Positions 36,039-48,029 of a stretch of 64,000 nt of DNA are shown here, in pieces. The position numbers were made by a program, and so were the translations under genes. Each line of letters begins with the position of its first letter. Within the stretch, counting starts at the first letter, position 1. The notes beneath the pieces are model-generated. The model saw nothing but the letters and a program-made list of their open reading frames with translations. It had not been told where the DNA came from and made no database searches. This DNA comes from Drechmeria coniospora (lineage: Eukaryota > Ascomycota > Sordariomycetes > Hypocreales > Ophiocordycipitaceae), in assembly GCF_001625195.1 (NCBI RefSeq), contig NC_054391.1, positions 7,761,157 through 7,825,156 on the forward strand. Reading direction: 5' to 3'.

Positions 36039-36429
36039 ATGTGTCATTTTGGTTCTGCTTTCCTTGCAACGGTTGGTTTGGGTTGCTATGACAAGGGTTA
36101 ACGGTCTGCGGGTTGGGTTTTGCTTTTATTGCCATAGCTTTTTTGTTGGACGCGCCTGGGTTGTACAATAATCAATCACCCGGTTATGGTCATCATGAAT
36201 GAGAAATAACTTCATGCATTGTTGTCTTGGCACACAATGACGGTGACGACTTTCTTGCAATGTTTCCCAGCTGGACTGTACTTCTAGACAGCATAGTTCA
36301 CAATGGAATGGATAAATCTTCCAACACAAGTTTCATGGGTTGCTACGATTGGCGAAACTCCGTCAACAGCTAGCCAGCTGGCGCTCAGTCATTGATGAAA
36401 TATCTCTTCCATGAATCGCCCACTGCCAC
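36039..36429. other. H2A-NDUFB9 convergent intergenic region
   Basis: 391 bp of 3' UTR sequence of both genes; no open frame of interest. Confidence 0.6.
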
Positions 36430-37010
36430 TTAATGTCTGTTGGCCGCATGTGGTGGAGCTGGCAAAGTAAGTTGCAGCCAGTGCATGTACTCGCGTGGGT
36501 AGAATAACTCACGGTAGAGGATAGGCGATGGAAGATTGCGCTCATATTTAGAACCTTCCGTCAAACAAAGATTAGCCAGAGACCTCACCCAGCCAGCTAT
36601 CATTTGCGATGAAATCCATACCTCCGGGGGCTGTGGGCGGCGTATATGGATCTGGATGTTTCCAACTGCCGAGTAGTTTTTCCGTCTCTAGAATTAGGGC
36701 CTGGTGCCAAAATGCGTCAGATGATTGTCGTCACATACATGCTATCATACCAGTGTGGGGGGGGGGGGGCTCACCCTTTGCTGTCGAGGGTCCGTCACAT
36801 TGCGATTGGCTTCGAACAATGACCGGATGTAGAGAGCTTGGCCACGCCAAAGTTGACGCTGAACTGCCCAATCTAACGCCAGCTTGAGGGAGCGGCGATA
36901 GAGAGATCTGTAAATGACCAGCACATGATGATTAGCCTGTGCCTTGCTGTTATTGCAAGTAAAGTGAGCCAGGGAGGGAGGACAAACAAAGCAGCTCTCC
37001 GGGATGACAT
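36430..37010 (-). CDS. NDUFB9: Complex I LYR subunit B22 (NDUFB9 / NI2M homologue)
   Basis: Accessory subunit of mitochondrial NADH:ubiquinone oxidoreductase, in the distal membrane arm; LYR proteins bind the acyl carrier protein. Reconstructed from five small exons: 36988-37010, 36775-36907, 36622-36700, 36513-36554 and 36430-36458, total 306 bp, 101 residues. It reads MSSRRAALSLYRRSLKLALD, with the LYR motif at residues 10-12, then WRGQALYIRSLFEANRNVTD, ETEKLLGSWKHPDPYTPPTA and PGGSKYERNLPSPILYPPP. The HPDPY...PGG.KYER block is the hallmark of this family. All junctions keep frame; introns are 80, 74, 67 and 54 bp. Four have good GT-AG sites, but the first donor (TT|GTCCTC) is weak, so the 8-residue N-terminus is the least certain part. 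Intron 2 carries a C13 tract after its donor. No single frame exceeds about 45 codons, so ORF-based annotation misses it. Confidence 0.85.
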
Positions 37011-37759
37011 GGTGTTTCTTATGGTGTAGGTTGGCCGTCCAAATTCTGATGCTGAGTACCAGCTAATACGGTAAGTCGAACAGCGCTGCGAGAAACATAT
37101 TCATTTGATTAGTCACGAACCACTTTTCGGTGGAGCTAATACGCCTATCGGGCCCCGTATCTATTATGCTGGTACTATAATAGTAGTCTATTGAAAGGTA
37201 TACTCTGCAGTGTATATTAAATTTTGTCTTTATCTTCCATTTATTTATCTGTTTGTAATAAAACAAATAACTAATAAGGAGTTACTTAAAAATAATATTG
37301 AAGCTTAATAAAATTTTAAAGTTTAATCCAAATATTATAGTTATATATTTTTAAGTTAAATATATAACTTAGTTACTTTTTATATTTTGATTTAAATATA
37401 TAACTTAGTTACTTCTCATATTTCACGTTAAAACATTTACTTACTATTTGTAAGACTAAGATTATTACTATAGTATAGGGTTGCTTTATTGTATATGTAT
37501 TATATATAGAAATAAAGTATAATAAATAAGTACTCTATAGTAATAAATAAGGACTGGACTAGGAGAAGAAGTAACTATATACTTAGCACATTAAAATATA
37601 GTAATTAATATAGGCTTAGTAATAGAATGGATACAATAATTAATTGTTTAGTTCATATTAATTTAATTTAATAAACCTTTACTCCAGAGTACTCTATTTT
37701 GTAAATATTAAACATAGGCCAAGTACTAACAACAGCCATTGGCAGTTTAGCTTAGGTAC
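37011..37759. other. Right boundary of the gene island
   Basis: NDUFB9 promoter, then a rapid shift to A+T-rich DNA at about 37.2 kb. A 48-bp segment (TTAAATATATAACTTAGTTACTT) is duplicated at about 37355-37425. CpA and TpG are still present here, so this stretch looks A+T-rich rather than RIP-mutated. No gene seen. Confidence 0.5.
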
Positions 37760-38640
37760 TACTAGATATAAATATTGTTCTAGAAATAATAAAATATGAT
37801 TTATATTAATAAGGTTACCTAAAATATAATACTATCCTATTACTATTACTACTAGTAGTTACCTACTATTAGCATTACTACTAGCTACTGTACTTTATTA
37901 TACTATAAGTATAAGTAAGTATATTGAATTATTAATAGTATTTAATATACTAATTCTCCTTATTATACTTAGAGTAATTAGTAATAGTACTACTACTAAA
38001 TAATCTATTACTACTATAATATATATATATAACTAGTATTTAGTTAAATACTTAAGTAAATTAATTAAACTACTAATTATTATTATCTTAACTATTACTA
38101 ATTACTACTAGTTAGTAGTAGTACTATTAATAAGTCGACCTATTATATAGTATTATAGGTATATACTACTATATATCTAAATAGTAGTATTTAATTTATA
38201 CATAAGTTAATAGAATAAGTAGTATCTAAATAATAGTCTTTAATTTATATATGAGTTAATAGAATAAGTAGTATCTAAATAATAGTCTTTAATTTATATA
38301 TGAGTTAATGGAATAAGTAGTATTTATTTTTTACTATTACTAGTAGGATAATTAATTCTCTTATTTATATAATATACTTTTTATTATTCTACTTCTTATA
38401 TACTGATAGTATGAAGTTACAAGTCTAAAAGTACTATAATTAATTTTTCTAAATCGATCTCTATAACTTATTAAACTACTTATTAGTACTATTAGTAATC
38501 TGTAATTATTAAGCTATAGATTTAATTCCTATTAGTACCACTAATAGAAACTACTCCTACTAAGCTATTAATATAAGCTATAGCTACTAGTACTACTAGT
38601 AGTTAAGCAAGCAATTTATACAATCTATATAATAACTAAA
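37760..38640 (+). mobile_element. Z-like copia LTR and leader fragment (Z')
   Basis: Positions 37810-38412 align with the Z LTR in sense orientation (compare 51600-52316): same order of landmarks, including ATAAGTCGACC and the A+T-rich end. From 38412 the leader follows (GAAGTTACAAGTCTAAAAGTACTATAATTAATTTTTC is cut short here to its start, matching the start of the element Z leader at 3946 downward) and then decayed units of its 52-bp array. Internal coding region missing. Less CpA-depleted than the other Z copies. Confidence 0.6.
38177..38335. repeat. 49-bp tandem repeat, about 3 copies
   Basis: TTAATTTATA landmarks at 38191, 38240 and 38289, exactly 49 bp apart. Inside the Z' LTR; absent from the other Z LTR copies, so it arose locally. 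Confidence 0.85.
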
Positions 38641-38690
38641 TAATATTATGATATAAATTAAATATTAATTCAGTTTACTTAAGGTAAACT

Positions 38691-38910
38691 TGTTAAATTT
38701 GTAAGGCTAGGCGCAAGAGTAAAGCTCAGCTGGATAGGAAAGTGGAGTAGCCCTAGAAGTGGGGCGCGCCCTAAACGACAGGGCGGCTACAAAAGGACTA
38801 GGATTGTGAAAGTTTGAGGGAAGTTAAGCTTTAGTCTTGAATACTATTTGGTTTCTGGAATAAAGCGTACCTGCTTACCTAACTGTCTTTGAACGGACCC
38901 GTCCATTACA
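38691..38910 (+). repeat. GC-rich LTR-like fragment (family E)
   Basis: About 220 bp of normal composition in an A+T-rich setting. It begins TGTTAAATTTGTAAGGC and ends CCGTCCATTACA; it includes CTACAAAAGGACTAGG (TATA-like) and GGAATAAAGCG (poly-A-signal-like) in LTR order. No flanking duplication, no second copy in the window. Most likely a solo or truncated LTR of a third retrotransposon family. Confidence 0.5.
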
Positions 38911-39717
38911 TAATTAAAAAGTATATATATTCGTAAATTATATAAAACTAAAAAGTACTAGGAATTTTAAACAATAGGAGCAATCTCTATTAATATAACT
39001 TAAAGCTCTTAATCTAAAAAGCTTTTTATATAAACTATTAATAATAGCTATATTTCTAAATAAAATGTAAGCCCTCCTACTTATACTATTATAGAGTAGT
39101 TATATAAGCAATACCTTAGTATTTATTATATAAATAAAAAATCTAATTAATCTTTTCCTACTATTTAAAAAATAATACTTAGAATATTAAAATATTAAAC
39201 CCTTTAAGTAATATAATTCTACCTATACCCTTATGTTTAAGGAATATAAATAAATACTTAAAGTATTTAATCCTAAGTTTAATAGTTGTATTATTAAGCT
39301 ATAATTAGTTAGAGTAATAATTAACTTATTAAACTAATCTAACTAGTACTTTATAATAATTAGGCCTATCTTTTTATAATAAGTTACTATATAGTATAAT
39401 ACCCTATGGTTATTATAAGCCTTAGGACTAAAAGTAAATATCTTAAGCTAATAATATCTTATAACTAACCAACAAAAAGTAAATAAAACTCTAGTAATAC
39501 TAATATAATAGTTAAGCCTATTAAAGGATAGCTTAGTAAGTAAGTACGCCTTATTTTTTATAATAATAATTTTAGACTAAAGCTTATTTCTTTTTTAAGC
39601 TTTTATAATCCTATTCCTTTTATAGCTACCCTATAGCTAGGGTGTACCCTATTCTTAGGGCTACTTTACTTTCTTATCTAGCCGAGGTTTACCCTTATAC
39701 TTAGCCTTATAATTATC
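38911..39717. other. RIP-mutated repeat DNA, not assigned
   Basis: CpA-depleted 0.8 kb with no usable frame. Not similar to X, Z or Copia-1 as far as I can see. Confidence 0.4.
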
Positions 39718-39722
39718 CCTAC

Positions 39723-39893
39723 TGTTACGGAGTCGCTAGGCGACTGCTCTAGGACTCTCAATGATGTTTATTAAAAGACTTAAAGGAGAGAAAGCTACTT
39801 AACAACTAGGGCTTCTAGTTGTGTGCGTTCCTCCTAGTGGGTTCCTTGGTTCCCTCCGTTCTCCTATATCGGGCTAAGCCCGATACTATAACA
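39723..39893 (-). mobile_element. Solo LTR, family A, best-preserved copy
   Basis: 171 bp, TGTTACGGAGTCGCTAGG...CTATAACA, flanked by the duplication CCTAC (39718-39722 and 39894-39898). Both hairpins (GTCGCTAGGCGAC and TCGGGCTAAGCCCGA) are perfect and CpA/TpG are retained. This is the reference for the chromovirus LTR. It lies opposite to LTR sense. Confidence 0.85.
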
Positions 39894-40592
39894 CCTACTC
39901 TTATTGGAACCGTTTTAATATTAGTTTAGGAGTTATATAAGGTGCGTTATAGGCTTATGGGCCTTCTAAGCGAATATAAAGTATAGTACCTATACTAAGT
40001 ACGTATACTAGTAGATATTTCAATAGTTTAGCTATTGGTCTAATAGATAATTAGTCTATTGTTTATATAGGTATACTTTCCTATATATATTATAATTATA
40101 TTTGTACTTTATAGGTCTTTTGGGTTACATATATATATAAGTAAGAGTTATAGGTTAGAACTAGAGTATTACTTTAATACTAAAAAGAATACTATAGTAA
40201 TAGGCTCTACGTTAGGCTTATAGAAATAATAATAGTATAGGTATACTAGTTGGGCTGCGGCCTATAGCCTAAGTTACTAGGGGTTTGTATTTATTAAACC
40301 CTTAACCTTAGCTAACTAAGGTACTTAGTAATATAAGGAACTGTATTATATAGGGGATAGGATAATTATAAGGTATACTATAAGTATATAAGTCTTATAA
40401 ATAAATATAAGATATAGTACCCGTACTAAGTATAAATACTAATAGATCTTTTAATAGTTTGGCTATTAGTTTAATAGTTAACTAACTTATTACCTATAAA
40501 TATATACATCCTTATATATATTATAAATTTCCTAGTTAGTATTTAATTAAATTTAAATAGACTTACTTTATTTATTATATTTACTTACCTTA
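39894..40592. other. RIP-mutated DNA with two degenerate D repeats
   Basis: D-like segments at about 39940-40092 and 40385-40520 match 23838-23986 after allowing C-to-T changes (TAGTACCTATACTAAGTACGTATACT is the decayed hairpin of the first). The rest is unassigned. Confidence 0.45.
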
Positions 40593-40766
40593 TATAATAG
40601 TATTGGGCTTAGCCCAATATAGAATATAAAATAGAAGGACTAACAGACTTACTAAATAAACGTATATAAACTAAAAGCCCTAACTATTAGGTAGTTTTCC
40701 TTTCTTTAAGTCTTTTAGTAAATATTATTAAGAGTCCTAGAGCAATTGCCTAGCGACTTTATAATA
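40593..40766 (+). mobile_element. Solo LTR, family A'
   Basis: About 174 bp, TATTGGGCTTAGCCCAATA near the start and CCTAGCGACTTTATAATA at the end; A' variant segment present. Flanking duplication unclear. Confidence 0.65.
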
Positions 40767-41040
40767 CATTATTATTATTAATTAGTATTTTAGTACACTT
40801 TAAGTACTAATTATTATTAATTATTAATTAACTATTATTATTTATATTATTATAGTAATTACATTTTATATAAGGCTCTTAATTTAATTACTATTATAAC
40901 TTTTATATGTACTATTATTATTATATTATATATACCTATTAGGCTTTATATTAGGCTATAAATTAGGTATTATTATACTTACTGTATTTATTCTTATTAC
41001 TATACTATAACTATATTATTGGATTGCCTTAAGTTTTAAT
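40767..41040. other. Unassigned A+T-rich DNA
   Basis: 270 bp of A+T-rich, partly repetitive ATTATTA sequence before chromovirus X1. Nothing identifiable. Confidence 0.4.
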
Positions 41041-41211
41041 TCTTATAGTATTAGGGTTAGCCTAATATAGGAGAACGAAGGGAACTAAAGGACCTATTAG
41101 GAAGAATATATATAACTAGAAGCCCTAATTATTAAGTAGATTTCCCTCCTTTAAGTCTTTTAGTAAATATTATTAAAAGCCCTAAAGCAGTTACTTAGTA
41201 ACTTTATAATA
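41041..41211 (+). repeat. 5' LTR of chromovirus X1 (family A)
   Basis: 171 bp, TCTTATAGTATTAGGG...AACTTTATAATA, followed by the same leader (TTTAAAAGAC) as X2. Confidence 0.8.
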
Positions 41212-42388
41212 TTTAAAAGACTTTACTTATATTAGTTAGGAGAAAGATAAACCCTAACTATTATAAGTTAAAATAAATAAGGGAAAGCCTAAAAAAATTA
41301 ACTTTTAGTAAGTTATAGAGGACTTTATAGTAAAAGTCTATATAAAGTTTAGCTAAATATATACTTAAATAGAAATATAATTTATTTAAATCTTAGCTTT
41401 ATAAAAGAATAAATAATAATAGGTATAGTAGGACTTAAAATACTTATTAACCTAACTAATAGATACCTTAATAATTAACTCCTAGTAGGAATAGACTAAG
41501 GATAAAGTAAATATACTATAGGCCTATATTAATATAAACTAATTCTAATTAGGGACTTATATAATAGTAATAAGTATACTTTTATAGCCTAAAGGTTCTA
41601 TATAGACTATAAGCTTTAGGTAGATAAGGACTTTATTAAGTCTACCTGGGATTAATAGATTTTTATTTAGTAAAGTCTTTTAGCTAAAATTTAGTAATAA
41701 GTTATAATATATTTTAAGAAAGGTACCTATATTAATTATAACTTATTTTAATTCTTAATATACTTTAAATTAGCTTATAGTAACCCTTATTATTAGTAAC
41801 TAATAGTTATTAAACTAAAGGATATTAAGTAAGGGATATTAAAATTATTCTTAGTATTCCTTATATACTTTAAAGAAAAGCTTATATTAATAAGAGGAAT
41901 ATATTAACTTAATAAGGTAAAACTTATAAAGGTTTATATTAAGCTAATAAAAAGAATAAGGAATTATATTCTTTAGTAGGGAATTATTATAAATAACTAT
42001 AATAAGGTAGTTAATATAAATAAATAAATTATATTTAAAATAAAATTATAATATATAAAGAATAAAATTAAGGATTAAGGTAGGCCTAATTAGGAAATAG
42101 TTAAAGTAACCCCCTAACGTAATAAGAATAGTAATACCTTAATATTAAGAGTTAATATAATAAGCTTTAGAGCTATAGCTAGGCCTAAAGTAGTCCTAAC
42201 TAAGCTAATAATAAAATTAAATTAAGGTTAAGGTAGGCCCTAATAGTAGGTAAAATAAGTTATATAGGAAGAAAGAAATATATATTAGGTAATTAGTATA
42301 TATACTTACTATAGGAAGGAAGGCTATTATATTTAATAATACCTATAATAAGCTATAATTCTATATATATTAAGGATAAGTATTTAGG

Positions 42389-42560
42389 TATTATAGTATC
42401 GGGCTTAGCCCGATATAGGAGAACGGAAGGAACTAAGGGACCTACTAAGAGGAACGCATATAACTAGAAGCCCTAGTTACTAAGTAGTTTTCCTATCCTT
42501 TAAGTCTTTTAATAAATATTATTAAGAGTCCTAGAGTAGTTACTTAGCAACTCTATAATA
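42389..42560 (+). repeat. 5' LTR of chromovirus X2 (family A)
   Basis: 172 bp, TATTATAGTATCGGGCTTAGCC...AACTCTATAATA. It retains more GC in the hairpin than the 3' LTR. Confidence 0.85.
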
Positions 42561-44599
42561 TTTAAAGATACCGGTTAGGAGGAAGAAAAAGCCTAACTAT
42601 TATAAGTTAAAATAAATAAAGGAAAGCCTAAAGAAATTAACCTTTAGTAAGTTATAAAGGACTTTATAGTAAAAGTCTATATAAAGTTTAGCTAAATATA
42701 TACTTAAATAGAAATATATTTTATTTAAATTTTAGCTCTATAAAAGAATAAGTAGTAATAGGTATAGTAGGACCTAGGGTACTTATCGGCCTAGCTAATA
42801 AGTACCTTAATAATCGACCCTTAGTAGGAACGGACTAGGGATAAGTTAGGTATACTACGGGCCCGTATTAAATATAAACCGATTCCAGTTAGGGACCTAT
42901 ATAATAGCAATAAGGGTACCTTATAGTTTTAAAAGTTCTATATAGACTGTAAGCTCTAGGTAAATAGGGACTTTATTAGGTCCGCTTAGGACTAATAAAT
43001 CTTTATTTAATAAAACCTTTTAGCTAAAGTCTAGCAATAAGTTATAATATACTTTAAGGAAGGCTCCTATATTAGTTATAACTTATTTTAATTTCTAACG
43101 TACCTTAAATTAGCTTATAGTAACCCCTACTACTAGTAACTAGCGGTTATTAAACTAAAGGATATTAGGCAAAGGACGTTAGAGTTATTCTTAGTATTCC
43201 TTATATACTTTAAAAAAAAGCTTATACTAATAGGAGGGATATATTAGCTTAGTAAGGTAAAACTTATAAAGCTCTATATTAAGCTAACTAAGAGAATAAG
43301 GGACTATATCCTTTAGTAGGGGACTATAATAAATAACTATAATAAGGCGGTTAATATATATAAATAAATTATATTTAAAATAGAATTGTAATATATAAAG
43401 GATAAAATTAAAAACTAAGGCAAGCCTAGCTAGGGGACGGTTAGGGTAACCCTTTAACCCGATAAGAATAGTAATACCTTAATATTAGGGGTTAATATAG
43501 CGGGCTTTAGGGCTACGGCTGGACCTAAAGCGGCTATAACTAAACTAATAATAAAAATAAACTAAGGCTAAGGCGGGTCCTAATAGTAAATAAAATAAGT
43601 TATATAGAAAGAAAAAAATAAACATAAGGCAGCCGGTATATATATTTACTATAGGAAGGGAGGCTACTATATCTAATAATACCTATAATAAGCTATAATC
43701 CTATATACCTTAGGGATAAGTATTTAGGCTACTTAGGGAGAAAAATATATTTATAAGGAATTAAAGACTAAGGAAAAAAAGGGAAATAAAGTACCTTTAA
43801 GCTAAGTCTTATATAAAAGTATAAAGGGTTTATAGGTAAACGGACTATAAGGAACTAAGGGAATTAGGAAACTAAGTTTAAAAAAATTATACTAAAAATA
43901 AATAGACTACTCTTTCTTATTATTATACTTATAAATTCTATAAGATTCCTTAATATTTAAATTAATAGTAGCTATAACTACTATAGGGCTATTAATAAAA
44001 GAATAACCTAATACCTATAACTTAAGCTTATCCCTCTTTTAATAAAACAGCTACTCTAAACGGCTATTACAATATCTCGGCGGAATATAGGTAATACCCT
44101 TACCTATCCTATAATAATTAATATAGTTTATATAATAACTAATATAAATAGCTAGAAAAGCCTAATACTCCTATATATTATCTTAGGCTTAAGTTAAACC
44201 GCTATACTAAGTCTACTATAGATAGAATACTAATAGGTTACCCTAAACGCAATAGATTAAACCCTTATAATTAGGGTAGTAGGTAACTAAATTATATAAG
44301 CAAACAATATCTACCCTTTTAATAAGTCCCAAGAAGTATACCTTACGTTAGTATAAACCTTTTTACAAAAATAATAAGAAGTACTAGTAGTAATAAGCTT
44401 ATAAAAAATAGTAATAAAACTATAAGAAATAGTACTATAAGTACCTAAAAGTATAAATATAATAGTAATAGCCCTACTTACTCTTTTAGTAGCCCTTTAG
44501 GACTATACTAATCTCTTTAATAAGGAATAGGCCTTACGCTTACTACTATACTAAGGCTCCTAGGACTACTATATTTAATTGCAATAAAATAATAAGTAA

Positions 44600-47500
44600 G
44601 AAATACTATAACTACCCTAGGGCCTACTATATAATTTACTATAAGACTAACTACTTAAAGTTTATAAATAAATTATAGACCTACTAAATAAGGGATAAAT
44701 ATAGGTAAGTTTATTAATAGTAGTAGTATTAATACTACTTACTAAGAAAGAAAACAAAAGATAAAGGCTATATATAAACTACTAAGCCCTAAATAAGATT
44801 ATATAATAAAATTACTACCTACTCCTACTAGTTAAAGAAATACTATACTTACTCTTAGGGGTATACTAATTTACTAAACTAAATATATAAGCAGTATTCT
44901 ATAAGTTATATATAGCGCTAAAAGATAAACTGCTTATAGTATTCTATATATAATTTAATCTATTTAAATAATTAATTTACTCCTTTAGTTTAGCTAAAGT
45001 ACTAGCTTTATTCTAAAAATATATTAATAGGATATTATAGGATAAATTAAAGAAGTAAGTTATAGCCTATTTAAATAATATCCTAATCTATACCTCCGGA
45101 TTAAAGGCTAACTACCTTACTAAGGTTAAGGAAATCCTTAAGTAGCTTTAGGTAGTTAGTTTATACCTAGATCTTAATAAGTATATATTTATAATAATAG
45201 AAATTAAATACCTTAGGTTTATTATTTAAGTAGGTATTAAGGTTAGGCCTAACCTAGCGAAAATTACTATAATTTAAGAATAGTAACTACCTACTAAGGT
45301 AAGGGGGATTAAGAGCTTCCTAAGTTTTATAAACTTTTACTATAAATTTATTCCTAATTTTATAAGCCTTACGGAACTACTTATAGCCTTTATAGGAAGG
45401 GGTATACTATTTTACTAGGGACCTAAAGAAAATATAGCCTTTTAATCCCTTAAGTATACCTTTTTATTATACTTAATCCTAGTATAATAAGACCTAAATA
45501 GGAAGACTCTCGTTAAGACTAATTACTTACGTAAGGTATTAAGCGGATATCTCTTGCAAATTAATAGTAAGGGGGTCCTATAACTAATAGCCTATTATTT
45601 AGCTAAACTTATACTAGTAGAAAGGAATTATATAATTTATAATAAGGAACTTTTAGTAGTTATTAACTATCTTAAGGTATAGTCGGTAGACCTATAAAGT
45701 ATTATAGAACTATTTACTATTCTAACAGACTATAAAAACCTTAAATACTATACTAAACTATAGGAGATATTAAAATAATAGGTATAGTAGGTAGAAGTTC
45801 TTATAAACTTTAATTACTTACTATAGTATAGACTAAGCTTATAAGTAGAATAGCTAAATATACTTTTATATTAGGAATAAAATAAAAAGAATATACTATA
45901 CTTAAAATAAATACTTTAGGTAGTATTAATCTTTATACTATAGGAAGTACCTAAAGGCTAACCTATATAAAAAGGTCCTAATACCTAAAATACCTAGGAT
46001 ATAGTAATTATAAATATAAGAATAAATTGGATAAATATAGGAATAGACTAAGCCTAGACCGGCTATAAAGTACTAAGCGCTTAAAATATAATAACTATAA
46101 ATATAAGGGCGGACTAGGCCTATTTAAAGATAAAAGGGGGATAAAGAGCTATTAATATATCCTAACTACTCTTAGTAGTATAGGGATAGATAGGGAAAAA
46201 GATACTATTTTTATAGGATATACTAACTAACTAACTACTCTTTCTAAAACCCTACCTATAGGAATTATAGGACTAAGTATTATAAAATAATATAACTTAT
46301 AAAGCTTAATAATAAGTAATTATAATAAGTATATAGAAATTCCTAATAAAAGTAAAGATAAAAGAATAAATAGCTAATTATACTATTAATACCTATAGTA
46401 TAATATACTATAGGGGATACCTATAGTTACTAGCTTAGGAATTATTAATAATATAAATAATATAATAAGTATATAAATTACCTATATTAAGCTACTTAAG
46501 TTAAAACGGAATATTTTAAGTACTTTAGTAGGACTTCTACTAAAATAGTATATTGTAAGATATAGTATAGTATATTTAGAATTACTACTATTACTAAAGC
46601 TGTAAGAGCTATCTATAGAGATAAGAACTCTTATAACTAATTCCCCTACTAAACTATTATTAAAAGTAAATATTAATTAACTTTATAACTAACCTACTAG
46701 TATAGAATAATAATATTACGGAGTCGCTAGGCGACTGCTCTAGGACTCTTAATAATGTTTATTAAAAGACTTAAAGGATAGGAAAACTACTTAGTAACTA
46801 GGGCTTTTAGTTGTATGCGTTCCTCCTAGTAGGTCCCTTAGTTCCCTCCGTTCTCCTATATCGGGCTAAGCCCAATACTATAATAAATAAGGACCCCTAA
46901 TGCTTAATAGTTATTATAAACTACTTCTTTAAATTTATTTAACTAAAGGTAATAACTATAATAAGTATAAAGGCTTATATAGAACGGTTTAAGACCTATT
47001 AGTAATAATTTAAGGGTTTTTCTACCTAAATTATAATAAATTAGGAATTAAACTAGCTTAATAAGTTCTAGATATTCCTATATTCCCTTATTAGTATAGA
47101 ATAACTCTTATTAACTTTATATTACCCCTAAACGGATAGGGGTACTAAAAGGGTAAATTAAGAAATTTAAGCTACCCTATAGATCCTAATCTTATTTAAG
47201 TAATTTAACTAGCCGGCCTACCTAACTACCTACTAATTTACCCTAAATAATAGAGAGTCTTTAGTTATAGGAATTAGCCTAAATAAGCTATTATTAGGCT
47301 ATAAAATTAATATAATACCTAGGGTAAAGGATAATAAGGTAAGCGTAATAATACTAAAAGGGAAGGCTATTACTTTCCTATAATACCTAAGGGAAGGAAT
47401 AAAAATTATATAAGTAGCTATTACCTTTATATAATAACGCTTATATAAGTTAATAGTAACTTCTAGTTACCTAATAGAAAAGTTCTAAGTAAGTAATAAG

Positions 47501-47900
47501 GTCTAGCTTAGCCTTAAATATATTAAAACTAATAGGCTATATAGGAAGCTAAACTAAATAGCTTTTAAGTTTATAGTACTAATAGTATTAATACTACTTA
47601 TAGTAATACTAAATATTCCTTAGGGCTTATACCCTACCTTTTATATAGACCTTATTAAAAGGGTAGTAAATAACCCCTTACCTAATTAGGTAGTATAGGA
47701 TTTAGAGCTAGGCTTACTATTGGTTTAAGATAAAAATAGTACTTTATAAAAGGAATACTAAGTTAAATATATTCTTATAATAAGGGGAGCCTAAGGCTAA
47801 GGGGAATAACGCAATACCCTTATAAAATAAATAGGTTATAAATAACCTACCTAAGAACTAATAAAGGCCTTAGTATAAATAAAAGCCCTAAATAAATTTA
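44600..47900 (+). pseudogene. X2 pol: reverse transcriptase, RNase H, integrase, chromodomain
   Basis: Readable blocks, taking RIP stops as mutated codons: RT AYLNNILIYTSG at about 45063-45100, where the catalytic Tyr-x-Asp-Asp is now Leu-Asn-Asn; IKYLRFIIQVGIKVRPNLAK; RGIKSFLSFINFYYKFIPNF; RNase H VLQLIAYYLAKLILVERNYI and IYNKELLVVINYLK. The integrase C-terminal part reads KVQLSLKYIKTNRLYRKLNQ. A chromodomain remnant follows, EYQVKYIL...LIKQIGYKQPTQE, ending near 47900. Both catalytic Asp of the polymerase site are lost, consistent with G-to-A changes from RIP of the other strand. Confidence 0.75.
46714..46885 (-). mobile_element. Solo LTR, family A, inside X2 integrase
   Basis: 172 bp, TATTACGGAGTCGCTAGG...CTATAATA, duplication AATAA on both sides. 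Better preserved than the LTRs of X2 itself. Confidence 0.85.
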
Positions 47901-48029
47901 TATAATAATAGGGAGATCCCTATATAAACGGTAGAGCGTAAGTAAGCTATAAAATAAAATATAAAATTTGAAATATACTAAAGGAAAAAACTAACCCTAA
48001 AGTACCCTTAATAAGGGCCTAACCTAATA

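Noticed and set aside
36609..36887. 92-codon plus-strand frame
   Set aside because: It is antisense to exons 2 and 3 of the NDUFB9 gene, whose splicing and family motifs are far stronger evidence.
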